A stretch of 64,000 nt of DNA from Thelonectria olida. Lineage: Eukaryota > Ascomycota > Sordariomycetes > Hypocreales > Nectriaceae. Below, in pieces: positions 1 through 11,678 of this stretch. The stretch lies in contig JAGPYM010000050.1 of assembly GCA_020736575.1 (NCBI GenBank), positions 1 through 64,000 on the forward strand, written 5' to 3'. Both the position numbers and the translations under genes were made by a program. The notes below the pieces were generated by a model. It worked only from the letters and a program-made list of their open reading frames with translations, searched no databases and was not told where the DNA came from. Position 1 is the first letter of the stretch. Each line of letters opens with the position of its first letter.

Positions 1-521
1 CTCGGCGGACTAGTTACCTAGCTTGGTTGATTGGGGAAGAATGGACGCCAAGGACCCCATCTCAGCAAGTAACTAAGGGGGGGCGGTCAACGGGAGCACC
101 CGGGAAACCACCCGTTTCAAGTTAGAGGGAATGTCACTGGATGCAGAAGCCCTGATTCTGTCCTACCGACTGGTCAAGAATCTATACGAATAGACGTGGT
201 GGTGGAAGACCTGTTGCTCGAAAGGTCTATATTATCCTGACAACAATATTTATTTAATCCATTTTACATTCCTTCACCACCTCCAGATTCGACCTCGACG
301 ACCCTCAAGGCTACCTGAGGCGTATCACCCCGCTCTCTGATAGGTAGGTATGGGCTGCAAAGTGAGGCGGGCTAGAGAAGCCCCTCCTCAGCAAATGGCC
401 TGGCCGCGACTCACAAGCGTGAGACGACACGTTCCCACTTTGTTGTCTTTCCCCGCTCCCTAAAATATCCCTCTTCTGTCCCTTGATCCTTCCATTCTCC
501 CCTCGTTCATCTCTTACCAAC
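1..521. other. intergenic, 5' flank of LaeA-like gene
   Basis: No convincing gene is seen. A minus-strand open frame at 311-619 overlaps the start of the following gene and has no family features. The last 100 bases before the ATG at 522 are pyrimidine-rich (ctcttctgtcccttg and similar), as is common in fungal 5' leaders. Confidence 0.5.
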
Positions 522-2309
522 ATGTCGGACAAACACGCGGAAGATTCGCCCGGCAAGACGGTCGAGGAGAAGCCCGAGCCTGCCAGCACCTCGGAGCCGC
601 CAGCCGAGCGCGAGGCCACTCCGCAGACCGCTCCCGCTCCCGCTCCGGCTCTGGCCCCAACATCTGCCGAGACATCTCCGGCTCCTGCTCAAACGTCGGC
701 CGAGTCATCCACCACTCCGGCTCAAACGCCTGCGGAGACAGAGACAACTCCTGCCCCAGCACCAGCACCAGCGTCCCCCGAGACTGCTCCAACCCCCGCG
801 CCTCTGCTTCCTCCACAGCATTGGGCGCACGCCGCAGAGGTACGGACGGCCAATTGGAGCCATTCAGCATCTTGCTAATGGATTTCGCACAGGACCTGCC
901 TGGTGACGACGATGCCGATTCAACCTTTGACGACGTTCAAAGCTCTACGGCGTCGATCACTTCGAGCATTCTCAAGTATCGGACCATCCTTGGTCGCAGA
1001 TTCCACAGCGAGCAAGGAGAGGCTCATTACTGGTACGAGAATGTCCCTCGAGGCTTTATTGGTCCCCTAATCATGACTAACAAATGCGCCCAGGGGGTCT
1101 AACGATGAGCAACAGAATGAAGCAATGGACATCAAGTGGGTTTTCACCGAATGTGATTTCATGACTGCATTAGCGCTAATGTACGAACAGCCATCATGTC
1201 CAGAGTCTAGGCCTCGACGGAAAGCTGTATCTGGCACCTCTTGACCCAGAGAAGGTCAAGGCAAGTCAATTCAGCACCGAGATGATGAGAAATTACACTT
1301 CTGACTGCCCGCATAGAAAGTAGTCGACATTGGAACAGGAACCGGTATGATCCCCCACTTTAAGTTGGTTCGATTGAGCTACACCACTGACACAATCCGA
1401 TACAGGTATTTGGGCCATGTAAGTGGAGTGTGTTCCTTGCTCGAACTGCACTCACACACTCAATCTAGTGACTTTGCCGACGAATTTCCCGGTGCCGATG
1501 TCGTAGGAACGGACATTTCACCAATCCAGCCGAGCTGGGTTCCTCCAAACCTGGAGTTGTGAGTCCGCCCCTCGCCGAGCTGTACCCTTATGCTGTATTT
1601 CAGAGCGTCTAGCAAGAACAGGAGCAATTGTTACTGCACCGGCTGACAGTGGTGCTCCCTCTAGCCAAATTGACGATTGCACGCGAGAGTGGACATTCGC
1701 CGAAAACTCTCTAGACTATGTGCACATTCGCTTCTTGAGCGGATGCATTGCCGACTGGAACGCCATGTTTGCACAAGCCTACCGGTGTCTGAAGCCTGGT
1801 GGAATCATCGAAACCATGGAGCCCTCGGCGTATATTGAAAGTGACGACAACACCATTCAGGAGACCGATGCAATGGGTCAATGGGGCAAGATCTTCGTGC
1901 AGGGCGGCGAGAAGATGGGCCGCACCTTCACAGTCTTCCAGGATAAGATTCAGAACACGGCTCTTGAAGCAGCCGGGTTTGTTGACTTGCATGAGCACAA
2001 GTACAGGGTCAGTATTTCTTCTGTGGAGCTTCAATCTTTTGAATTCCCGAATCACTAACATCCCGGTGGAAATAGTCACCAATCGGTAGCTGGCCAAAGG
2101 ACCCAAAGCTTCGGGAGATCGGGCAGTACGCACAGCTGGTCATGGAATCAGACTTCGAGGGCCTTATTCTCTTCATGACCAATGTTCTGGGCGGATGGAC
2201 CCGAGAGGAAATCCAGGTCTATGCCGCCCATCTTCGTCGTGAAATCCGTTCCGGGAAGAAACATGGTTGGTACTGGCAGAAGATTGTTTGGGCTCGGAAG
2301 CCCGAGTGA
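522..2309 (+). CDS. LaeA-like SAM-dependent methyltransferase (copy 1)
   Basis: Putative class I S-adenosylmethionine methyltransferase of the LaeA/LaeA-like fungal family, whose members are nuclear regulators or tailoring enzymes; the substrate is unknown. The start is the first ATG of the open frame ([12 protein letters not shown]). Exon 1 encodes a Pro/Ala/Thr-rich disordered tail. The family block [13 protein letters not shown] follows, then the SAM motif [10 protein letters not shown], the acidic loop [13 protein letters not shown], and the C-terminal [13 protein letters not shown] with stop at 2307-2309. Introns read by eye include 840-892, 1033-1093, 1136-1190 and 1261-1316, with more further on. 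The intron at 1261 begins GCAAGT, a GC donor, at a position where the two paralogues in this window use GT. All exons join in frame, so the gene appears intact. It shares family and intron layout with the genes at 15013-16509 and 60905-62429. The family call is good; a regulatory role like LaeA itself is not shown. Confidence 0.88.
625..800 (+). repeat. low-complexity Pro/Ala/Thr coding repeat
   Basis: Imperfect short repeats of the type gctcctgctcaaacg/ccagcaccagcacca encode runs of PAPAPA, TSAE and TPAE in exon 1 of the first LaeA-like gene. The other two paralogues have shorter, Ser/Pro-rich tails. This is a likely site of length variation between strains. Confidence 0.7.
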
Positions 2310-2855
2310 GGTTGGTGAGGTCATTCCATACGCGAAATTCCTGTTGAGTGTGTTTCTTGTTTCCTCTAGTATTTGAGCTTGTGCGAGGAGAGCATGGGAT
2401 CTTGAATGCATCAGTGTCAGCTGCGATAGACTACAGTTGGTAAGCAGATGCGTAGAGATACCCTGTGAGTTCGGATTACCTATACACGATGATTGGAGGA
2501 ATCACCATAGTCAGGCCTGGAATCATTGGCAAACAAAGCAATAAATGCGTTCTATTCAAACCACTGGTCTATTTCATTACTGATTCAACAAGAGGTAAAT
2601 CTTGGGGTTTGGCGCAGCGCTGAATCGCTCCGAATGACTCACTCACACTCAAGAGCCTCAAGTGCGATCATGGGATCAGTTTTCACACACCCCTCCCCGA
2701 ATAGCCGAAAACTATCTGACTCTCCACATCTGACTCGGTGGAACCTGGAATAGCAGGGCAACCCTACTATATACTCTTCATGCTCTCAATCAGAGTGTTG
2801 GATGTATCATTTTCATATCCTCACAATCCAGGCCTTCAAAACAAAAAACTTCAAG
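2310..2855 (+). other. intergenic between methyltransferase and alcohol dehydrogenase
   Basis: No gene is supported. The short frames at 2148-2411 (-) and 2526-2753 (+) have no family features. The stretch should hold the methyltransferase 3' UTR and the dehydrogenase promoter. Confidence 0.5.
2768..2773 (+). promoter_or_regulatory. TATA-like box of alcohol dehydrogenase
   Basis: TATATA within ctactatatactc lies 83 bases before the chosen ATG at 2856, a normal distance for a fungal core promoter. Inference from sequence and spacing only. Confidence 0.4.
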
Positions 2856-4272
2856 ATGTCGAAAGAATCGAGTGTCAACCGCGCCGTTGTCTATTCTAAT
2901 CCCCCGTCACTCGAGACTGAAGTCGTGTCACTACCAATCCCAACGCCTGCAGTGGGCGAGGTTTTGGTTCGTTTGCAAGTTCATGGTCGCCTCCACCATT
3001 GGTACGCATGGAACTAACCATGAACACGAAGAATGTACTCAGGCGTCTGCCATACGGACTACGGGATCTGCACAAACGGTTTTGATACCCTGCCAGTGCC
3101 AACTCCTAAAGGTAGTCGATCCAGCCCCCAATCTGTCCAATTCTGTTAACGTCCGTACAGGCCAAGTCGGAGGTCATGAAGGTATTATCTCTCTTATTAC
3201 TGCGTATTGGCAATGACTCATTCTCAAAGGTGTCGGAAAGGTCATTTCTCATGGTCCTGGCGTTGATCAACCGCCCATTGGATCTCTAGTTGGCATCAAA
3301 TGGTCAGCGAGTGCGTGCCTTACCTGCGGTATGTATCACCGCCCGATTAGATGATTGAACTACTGTATGCCACATTTGTACTAGCTGCTGAGATGTTTGC
3401 ATGCAGACATATGCCTAGAAGGAGGCGAAACATCTTGTCCTTCAGGGACAGTTTCAGGCTACTTAACGCCGGGCACCTTTCAGCAATACTGTGCTGCCCC
3501 AGCGAACTATGTCACTCCAATACCCGAAGGTGTTGACCTTGCAGGTGCCGCACCCTTAATGTGCGGAGGCGTCACTGTATACACTGCTCTGAAGCGGTCA
3601 GGGGTTAAGCAAAGCCAGTGGGTAGTAGTATCTGGCGCTGGGGGAGGACTAGGTCATCTTGCCATCCAGTATGCGAAGGCTTGCGGCACCAAAGTCATAG
3701 CTCTCGATTCAGGCGCGAAGAAAGACCTGTGTTATGAACTGGGAGCAGACCACTTTATTGATTTCACGCAGCACACCAGCGAGGACCTCACCGCTGAGAT
3801 TCACAGAATTAGCGGCAATCTTGTCAAGCTCGTTTTGGTCTGCTCCGCGAGCAAACAGGCCTACGACCAAGCCGTGTCATTTTTGGGATTCCGTGGGGTC
3901 ATGGCCTGTATCGGTGTTCCTGAAGGGCCCCCGGGGCCGATCCAGGGGGCAGAAGTCGGTGATTTTATACAAAAGGAGTTAACCATGTTCGGTATTGACA
4001 ATCCGGCCACTTCAAACTTGCCGTAATATTTTGGAACTAATTGGATGGGCACGCAGCAAACAAGTCTGGAAATCGACTAGAAGCACGAGAATGTCTTGAA
4101 ATCGCTTCCCGGGGCTTGGTTCGGACGCATTACCAGCTGAAGACTATGGATCAATTGACAGAGGTAAGACTGCACTGGGGATATGATTCTAGAAAGACCT
4201 AACATAAAACAGATATTTCACGACTTCGAAGATGGCAAGATCAACGGAAGGATTGTTTTAGACTTGCGATAG
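2856..4272 (+). CDS. zinc-dependent alcohol dehydrogenase (MDR family)
   Basis: Cytosolic-type NAD(P)-dependent alcohol dehydrogenase oxidising a primary alcohol to an aldehyde, or the reverse. After joining exons the protein has the catalytic zinc Cys in HGVCHTDYG, the His-Glu pair in VGGHEGVGK, and a four-Cys structural zinc loop (CLTCDIC then SC). It also has PGTFQQYCAAPANYV typical of the propanol-preferring/ADH1-like group and the Rossmann glycine motif SGAGGGLGHL. Start MSKESSVNRAVVY at 2856; end GRIVLDLR. Introns read by eye include 2986-3042, 3329-3406 and 3992-4056, plus one near 4165-4213. No disruption is seen once introns are removed. It lies in tandem with the aldehyde dehydrogenase 930 bases downstream, so the two could act in sequence. 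The exact substrate cannot be told from sequence. Confidence 0.92.
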
Positions 4273-5199
4273 GTGAATGGTCTTGTCCCTTAGGGGCCTG
4301 CTTTTCCCAGTCATCGAGGAATAGTTCCCATGGTGGTCTCGGAGCACAGATGAAAATTCAAATTCCACAAAAATCATATGTGGTGTGCAAACTTCTCTAG
4401 TTATTGTTTATTGGTTAATTATGCCATGCGCACCACCAATGTTGAGTTAATTACATGTGTCCCTTTAACTTTGAGCGTTTTCACGTTCTCGAAATTCATC
4501 GACCTTACCTTATAGCGAGAATCAGAGGGAATCTCCAGCAGAATCGATATTTCGTTAATTTTGTCAAAATCGTATTCGTATATTCCTTGCTGCATTCAAA
4601 AACTGATTGGCGAAATAATTGATAAAAGACAAAAAGGATGAATCTCTGGAGACTATCTTGGCATATATCTGAACAATAATAACGTAAAGACAATGTGTAG
4701 ACTACGTCTCTTAAGTCCTTGCAGCCTGGGGATCAGTGCAAGGGAATATTCTTGTTTTTTAAACGCGCCAGCGTAAGCTCGGGGTCTCATGTCTTCTTCC
4801 GGTTTGGGCGGGCTTCGGCTCATGGTGCTGGCGAGAACTTGGGCGTTCAAGTCTAATACGTTAGTTTCCAATAGTAACCGAGTCTCCTCTCCCGGCTTTG
4901 CAGAACAACCATGATATGGCGGTGAACTCAGGAATTCGGTCCACAGAGAAAGAGTTGGAGGTCCCAAGTTTGGGAGCCAGTAGGGCAGTGCTACTGGGTA
5001 GTCGAGGGGGCTTGATGGCCACATGAACTGAGTCATGACGCACGATTCAGCCCAACCATGGGAGCAATATATATGAATTTCTGGAAGCATCGGATTCTAA
5101 GTTGCAGAGAACGCGCTTAATTAGGCAATACAATCACTCTGGCATCTCTGATCGAACCTCATTAAAGCTTCTTTAACAAAGACTCGAGCTGTGGCAACC
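4273..5199. other. intergenic between dehydrogenase genes
   Basis: AT-rich stretch (notably 4370-4690) without a convincing gene. The minus-strand frame at 4653-5090 has no recognisable domain and no family features. The distal part should contain the promoter of the aldehyde dehydrogenase. Confidence 0.5.
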
Positions 5200-7151
5200 A
5201 TGACAACTCTAGGACGGAACAATGCGTGTCTACCTCTGGATTTCGAAAATTTCTCTAATGCCGTAAACGGCAAGCTGGTGACCACGAAGGAAACCCGTCA
5301 TGGAATCAACCCGTCGACCTTGAGTCCTCTCCCTGAAGTTCCACTTTCCACAAAGGAAGATGTCGACTATGCGGTTCAGTGCGCAAAGCTTGCATTCAAG
5401 GGTTGGAGCCAAACACCCATTCTCAAGCGGCGAGAGGCTGTCATCAATTATGCCAATGCGCTCTCAGAGCAGAAGCAAGAATTCGCGACCCTGCTTGTTC
5501 GAGAGCAGGGCAAACCAGTAAATTTCCTCTACAAGACTGACGGCCTGTTGGCCTGGATACTGACCCATTATAGATGGCCGTCGCTCTGGATGAGATAGAG
5601 AGAGGAGTTCGGTGGCTCACCGTCCAAGCCCAACTCCCCTTAGACGACAAACTGATCGAGGAGACCGACGATCGTCTTGTTCTGACCCGTTATATGCCTT
5701 TGGGTATGGTTTCAGTTGATCCGTTGAGTACGGGATGGGAGCTTACCGTTGTACAGGTGTGGCTGCCGCGATTGTCCCTTGGAATTGTGAGTACACATAG
5801 GAAATGAATGGCCACAGAAGCTAACATCCACACTTAGATCCTGTCATGCTAGGTAAATTAAAGTACAATTAAGTAGGAATTTGCGCTGACCGTAAAAGCG
5901 TGCGGCAAAATCGCTCCGGCTCTCGTCACAGGCAACGTCCTAATCATGAAACCTTCGTACGTCTTTTTAAATGGTGAATGCAACGCCTTAACTGACAATA
6001 CCAGGCCTTTTACACCTTATTGTGGCCTAAAGCTGGCTGAGTTGGCTCAACGCTTCTTTCCTCCCGGCGTCTTTCAAGCGCTCAGTGGAGGTGACGATCT
6101 TGGCCCTCTGCTCACGGAACACCCAGCGATCGATAAGATCAGTTTCACTGGCTCAACTGCAACAGGGAAACGGGTCATGGAAAGTTGCAGCAGGACTTTA
6201 AAACGTGTTACATTGGAACTGTACGTGATTTACATCCAATCCAGTGCACATTGGACGTTTCGAGCACTTCGAGTATACTGACTTTTATTATTGCAGGGGC
6301 GGAAACGATCCTGCCATCGTTTGTGCAGATGTTGACATACGAGAAACCGTCGCAAAGGTATGTCTACATTCTCAGAATGGCGATGTTACCGCTCACCATG
6401 ACTTAGATTGCCCAACTTGCATTGATGAACTCTGGACAGGTCAGTACTATCTCAATATGGAGGATGAAGGTGGGTTGACACAAATTCCAGGTCTGTATCG
6501 CAATCAAACGGGTCTACGTTCACTCCTCAATCTACGACGATTTCCTCAAGGAACTCGTAGAATTCACCAAGACTCTAACTGTCGGGGATGGGCTTGGCGA
6601 TGCTCATCTCGGCCCGGTGCAGAATTCATTGCAGTACCAACGCGTAAAACATCTTCTCGAAGACATCCGGGCGGAAAACCTTGACGTGGTTACTGGCCCT
6701 GCGTCTCTTGATCTTGATGCTGCAAACAGAAAGGGATACTTTATTAATCCGGTTATCGTCAGCAATCCTCCAGACACTTCACGCGTTGTCACTGACGAGC
6801 CCTTTGGTCAGTAACCATTACCTTCATTGAAACATAATATTGGCTAACCTAGAATTGCCGGTTATAGCCCCCGTTTTCCCAATTTTGAAGTGGGACACCG
6901 AGGAAGATGTAGTTCGACGCGCAAACGGTACGGATATGGGACTCGGTGCATCCGTATGGTCAAGAGACCTCAAGAAGGCGGCACAAATTGCAAGGCTGCT
7001 GGAAGCTGGGAGTGTTTGGGTCAACAATCACGCAGGTGTTGAGCCCAACGCCGCGTTTGCCGGTCACAAGTGCAGCGGGATCGGGGCAGAATGGGGCGTG
7101 GAGGGTCTGCGAGCGTTCTGTAATCCTCAGACCTTGTTCTTACAGAAATAG
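5200..7151 (+). CDS. NAD(P)-dependent aldehyde dehydrogenase
   Basis: Member of the aldehyde dehydrogenase superfamily, oxidising an aldehyde to the acid. Start is the ATG at 5200 (MTTLGRNNACLPLDF). Visible family motifs in order are LVREQGKP, VAAAIVPWN-YPVMLACGK with the active-site Asn, FTGSTATGKRVM, VTLELGGNDPAIV with the general-base Glu, and GQVCIAIKRVYVH with the nucleophile Cys. The C-terminal part has DEPFGPVFPILKW, GLGASVWS and the terminal Asn-Pro-Gln-Thr. The first intron is 5518-5573. The exon pair around 5780-5840 is needed to rebuild PWNYPV. All catalytic residues are present and the reading frame is intact. Length is close to the usual 470-490 residues. Context next to an alcohol dehydrogenase suggests a two-step oxidation. 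Substrate unknown. Confidence 0.92.
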
Positions 7152-7641
7152 TAACGTAGCTACGTAGTGCGTGTAGCAAGGAATGGAATCAATGATGAAT
7201 ATTTGAGTCAATAATTTATTGTGATAACGAGGGCATCAATTCGCCATGGATATGCGGACGACCTTGCAGCTTCAAATCCCAACGATGACATCAACCTCGG
7301 CAGCTGCGTTTAGAATTGGTTCATTCCAGTCTTTGGTCGTTCTCCATGCAGGTGCTCTCTATGCTTGTGACAATTTTGCTTGTCCTTGACAGAGAATATC
7401 GCGGTGCTTCGTGTGTTGGACGCTCCAGGCAAGTGGAGTTATCCAAAGGTCATGGGTCAGAATTGAGTCAGGCATAATGACACAATACTGACACAGTTGC
7501 CAGCGAGGACACAGACGATTCAATCCGCCTGACTACGGCGTTCGCGACGACTGACAAGGACGCTGGCGTCGTTCCCATCGTCTGGGGTTATAAATCCGGC
7601 GTAACCAGGCTCGACTGCAACGACTCTCTTGTTTCTTGCCA
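7152..7641 (+). other. intergenic, promoter side of P450 gene
   Basis: No gene seen. Contains the aldehyde dehydrogenase 3' end region with AT-rich sequence at 7190-7230 and the upstream region of the P450. No clear TATA box was found close to the P450 start. Confidence 0.45.
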
Positions 7642-9682
7642 ATGTGCTTAACCATGGAATTCTTTAATTCATATCGTTCTCTGAGCAGCATGAGGGCTGA
7701 TTTCAATCTCGAAACGCCCTTGGCGAAACAAGCAGCCTTTCTCATTGGCATCTCACTCCATGTTTTTATATTCCGAGTCGGTGAATGGGACCTAGAAACA
7801 ACCCGAATTATTGGAGTCTGTTTTCTTTTGCAGATTTCTGGCGTTGCCGCCCTTGTCCATTTTTTCCCAAGCGAATATTCCTCTATCTTCAGCGCAGCAC
7901 CAACCGTTGTTGGCCTTGCAGGATGGACAGTCCTCGGTACATATTCCAGCATGGTGGTCTACAGAGGCTTTCTTCATCGACTACGCCGTTTCCCTGGCCC
8001 ATTCCTGGCTCGTTTCTCGAATATTTACATCACCAGACTGTCGGCGAAGAACCTGCATCTCTATGAAGAGGTCCAACGCCTTCACCAGACGTATGGCGAC
8101 TTTGTGAGAGTTGGTCTGTTCATCCAGCCCACTCTGTTCTATTGATACCCTACTCACTTATTTAGGACCATCGGAGATATCTATCAATGATCCAAGGGCG
8201 GTCAGTATCATTCATAGTGGGCAATCAACCTGTCGAAAGGGGCCATGGTACAACATCCTCCATCCCGTGAGGTCGCTTCAGATGATCCGATTCAAGCCGG
8301 AGCACATTCAACGAAGAAAGGTGTGGGACCGTGGTTTCAGTTCAAAGGGTATGCGATGTGTCATGAATGCTGAACATGGATTTGGAGCTCACAGTTATCT
8401 ACAGCTTTGCGCGACTACGAGCCAAGGGTCGTTGGTCATGCGGTGGAACTCCTTGCACATCTCGAAAAGACCCAAGGCACGCCCATCAACGTCACCGATT
8501 GGTTCAACTACTATAGTTTCGATGTTATGGGTGACCTGGCTTGGGGAAAGTCATTCGGCATGGTCCGCGACGGCGTGAAACACTTCTTTATGAAGTCGCT
8601 CCATGCTTCGATGGCAGACATCGGTCTGTTCAGTCATTTGATTTGGCTGTTTCCAATCTTCAAGTCAACTCCAGTCTTGAACACTGAGTATAAGAAGTTT
8701 TGGGTTTGGGCTGGTGCCCAGGTCGAACAACGAAGAAAGGTGCGTTTGCACGGCTTTCCAACGGGTCTGGCATTCATTATACTGACCGCCATAGATGAAC
8801 CCCGAATTGCCGGATGTTTTCTCTTGGCTTCTTGACGCACACAACTCTCTAGAGAAGCCCACTCCGCAAGATGAGCTGAATCTTGTTGGAGATGCCTATC
8901 TCATCGCTGTTGCTGGAAGGTATGATAACGGCAGCTACTCGTTTAATGGCCCTACTACAGTTGAACTAAACGTTTGGTGAAAAGTGATACTACCGCAGCG
9001 ACTCTCACTTGCCTCTTCTTTGAACTGAGCCGAAATCCAAGGTGCCTGAAGCTGCTCCAAGAGGAGATAGATGAGCTTTACAAAACAGAAAAGGACGTCG
9101 ATGTGCGATCTCTTGGGAAACTACCATATCTCGAAGCCGTCATCAATGAAGCACTTCGCCTGCACCCGCCAGTCCCCTCTGGCGTTCAGAGAATGACTCC
9201 GCCAGAGGGTTTGCGTATCGGAGAGACTTTCATCCCTGGAGACACAATTATTCAAATTCCGACCTACACTATGTTCAGAGGTAATTTGCTCTAAATTTCA
9301 TCTGCACATGAATTTGCATTAACCGTTAAACACAGATGCTAGAGTCTTTGCAAGGCCCGATGAGTTCCTTCCCGAGCGATGGACAACTCAAAAAGAATTG
9401 ACAAAGGATGCTTCCGCTTTTGTTCCGTTTTCTACTGGTAAGTTCCACAATCAAAGATAGTTGTCTAAGATGCTAACGCCGTCTTTCCTCGGTTCAGGTC
9501 GATATTCATGCATCGGTAAGCAGTTAGGCCTGATGGAGGTGCGCTACGTGACGTCGCAAATTGTTCAACGATGGGATGTCAAGTTTGCTCCAGATCAAAC
9601 CCCGCAAGACTTTGTGGATGGAAAGATGGACACATTTACTCAATCGTTATCGGGACTTAATCTTGTCTTTGTTCCCAGGTAG
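7642..9682 (+). CDS. cytochrome P450 monooxygenase, membrane-anchored
   Basis: Microsomal class II P450 of a fungal secondary-metabolism type, catalysing an NADPH- and reductase-dependent hydroxylation or oxidation. The N-terminus has three hydrophobic segments (roughly residues 30-50, 55-72 and 85-105), more than the usual single anchor. The hinge RRFPGPFLARFS follows. The I-helix oxygen motif AGSDTTAATL, the K-helix EALRLHP (ExxR), the PERW motif and the haem loop FSTGRYSCIGKQLG with its Cys ligand are all present after joining exons. The multi-TM N-terminus and general sequence recall the tryprostatin B 6-hydroxylase/CYP67-like group, but this is from memory. ATGs at 7642 and 7654 are both possible starts; the second has an ACCATGG context. 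At least seven introns keep frame, and no disruption is seen. Downstream of the aldehyde dehydrogenase on the same strand. Confidence 0.9.
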
Positions 9683-10110
9683 AGAAACGAGAAGGTCTAA
9701 AGAGGAACGTGTGGGGGGAATGTGGCAATGGCAGTTCTTATGAATGGCGGCTCTTGGAGAGTGGAGGCTGAAGCCAGCTTTAGCAGTGTGGCAATGGGTT
9801 TTGTTCAAGCTTGAGCTTTCTAAGCCATATGCATTGTTCATCGCGCATAGGTATGGCCTTAGACTTAGCTCAGTTTGACAGTCAATAGTGAACAAGTCAG
9901 ATGTGCGGTTTCACCCAAATAGGTAGGACGCGTTACAGTCCGAGACATTCAGATGACCCGTTTCTAGGTATCCCGTTCACACAATAATTAACATTTAGTC
10001 TATTAGACTCCCGGGGCTATATCTAATTAAACGCCATCACTTGTCTCTGGAGTCTGGCAACTCTTTTGCACATGACTAAGCCTTCAAAACTAAGCAGAAG
10101 TCCCTATGCA
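9683..10110. other. convergent intergenic region
   Basis: Lies between the 3' ends of the P450 (+) and the bZIP gene (-). No gene or strong repeat is seen; it should hold both transcript ends. Confidence 0.45.
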
Positions 10111-11678
10111 TTATTGTATCACATCCAAGCCTTCCAACGCCTTCTGAGTGTCCTGATCTTGGTGTTCAGCTGATTGCGTAAGTGTTTGAAACCTGACCGG
10201 CGGTTTGTAACTAATTTGCTTGTTTAGATGAGGATATGCCGGGATGTCGCTATAGAATTCTGGCCATCGGTCAAAGATATCTTGGGTCATCGTCCACGCA
10301 TTGATGTCGTTGATGCGTTGCTCGAAGGCGTCGGAGATGGTGTATTGGCCTGTTTCGATATTTATCGTGTAGGTGTCCCGGAATTCGAATGGCCAAAGGA
10401 GTCGAAGTGACGAGGCAAAGACTTGCCAAAAGATATTGCCACAATACTGGTGCTGGTGAAAAATGAAACGCTCCCGGATTCCTGGCCTGAACTTATATTA
10501 GTTCCACTCTTAATGAGATTGAATGAGGCAGCGGGTAGCTTACCAAGCGAAGAAGTCAATTGCATACGAGTGAGAGATCGTTTGTGACGGCCTTGTTCAG
10601 TTAGCATTGCTTTAGCAACCAAGACTTGCAATACCGCATCGCCTTACCTCTCAAGATACCAAGCAGGAACGGTTGCTCTTCGCTCCAGCGTTTGTTCTGA
10701 ATGATACAGCAATAGCGTGTGCATTGTCTTCAAGATGGCCAATCTTTCCACCTTGCCACATCCATGGAAGAGTGTCTCGTCTATCATTCTTAACTTGCTC
10801 CATAATGGAGAGAGTCGACCTACTTCCCTCTCAACAATCGACCAGCCTTTGACTAGAGCTCGGACAGGGACGTCTTGCTGCCAGGTGGTATCAAGGCCAT
10901 ATGTTGCATCATGCTCCAGGGGATTCGGTCTCGTGAGCACCTCATTAGCAAACCTCCAGAGGTTTAGTTTCTGAGGCTGTTCTAATGGGGACTTGGAGGT
11001 GTCGCAGCCACACCCCGCAATGGAGGCTGGGTAAATGGCATCATCCTCAGGATAGGCATACGGCAATGCTGTTTCCTGGCTATTATCATGCAAGACGCGG
11101 CTAATGACTTCAGTGGTGTCTTCCATGAGGTCTGCAGGTAGGTCGAGGACACTCAAGTCGTGGAAGATGTTCATGTCTTCTATGGTGGAAGTTTGCATGT
11201 AGGAGATGGTATCGTTGTCAGAAGTCCCAGGAGGGCTGACAGGGCAAGAAGAATCTATTGTTTTGCCCGTCGGTCCTTTCTTCAGATTGCCATCGGGTCG
11301 TGACACCGTCTTGGATAGACTCGGCATCTCATAAGCGTTTTCAGAAGTGGCACTGTCCAGGATATTTCTCGTGGCGAAGAACTCCTTGATGGAGCCCTCA
11401 AGGTTCTTTGCCAATGCGATGGCCGCATCTCGCTCCCTGGACATTGTCTGTAGCGACTCGGAAAGGGCCTTGACCTGTCCGGAGGTGTCCTGGTTTTGAA
11501 GTTCATCGACAAGTTTTTCGAGGTCCGCGATACGTGTCTTTGTTCTCTCGCGAGCCATTCGCTGAGCCCGTCGATCGATCTCTCGCTTGCGTTGTTGGCG
11601 GGAGTTGGTTGATGACGCGTGGGAACTGCCGGCGCCTTTGGCACAATCGGGCGAAGTTGCGGGCGCCATGGATGTCAT
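10111..11678 (-). CDS. bZIP transcription factor with C-terminal DUF3425
   Basis: Putative nuclear DNA-binding regulator. A bZIP basic region with the fungal signature DRRAQRMARERTKTR is followed by a leucine-zipper-like helix (LEKLVDELQNQ). The acidic middle part carries no known fold. The C-terminal half is DUF3425: LWRFANEVLTRP, DVPVRALVKGW, ETLFHGCGKVERLAILK and, after two short introns near 10600 and 10530, DFFAW-PGIRERF and WPFEFRD. It ends near residue sequence LEGLDVIQ with TAA at 10111-10113. The start is the ATG at 11678 (MTSMAPATS), preceded by ATCAAC; upstream in-frame Mets would add sequence with no family likeness. No break seen. It is convergent with the P450 and is a candidate local regulator of the ADH/ALDH/P450 group, but that is inference from position. 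Confidence 0.88.

Noticed and set aside
2856..9682. A full secondary-metabolite cluster with PKS or NRPS
   Set aside because: No ketosynthase, adenylation, terpene synthase or prenyltransferase gene is visible in the window.
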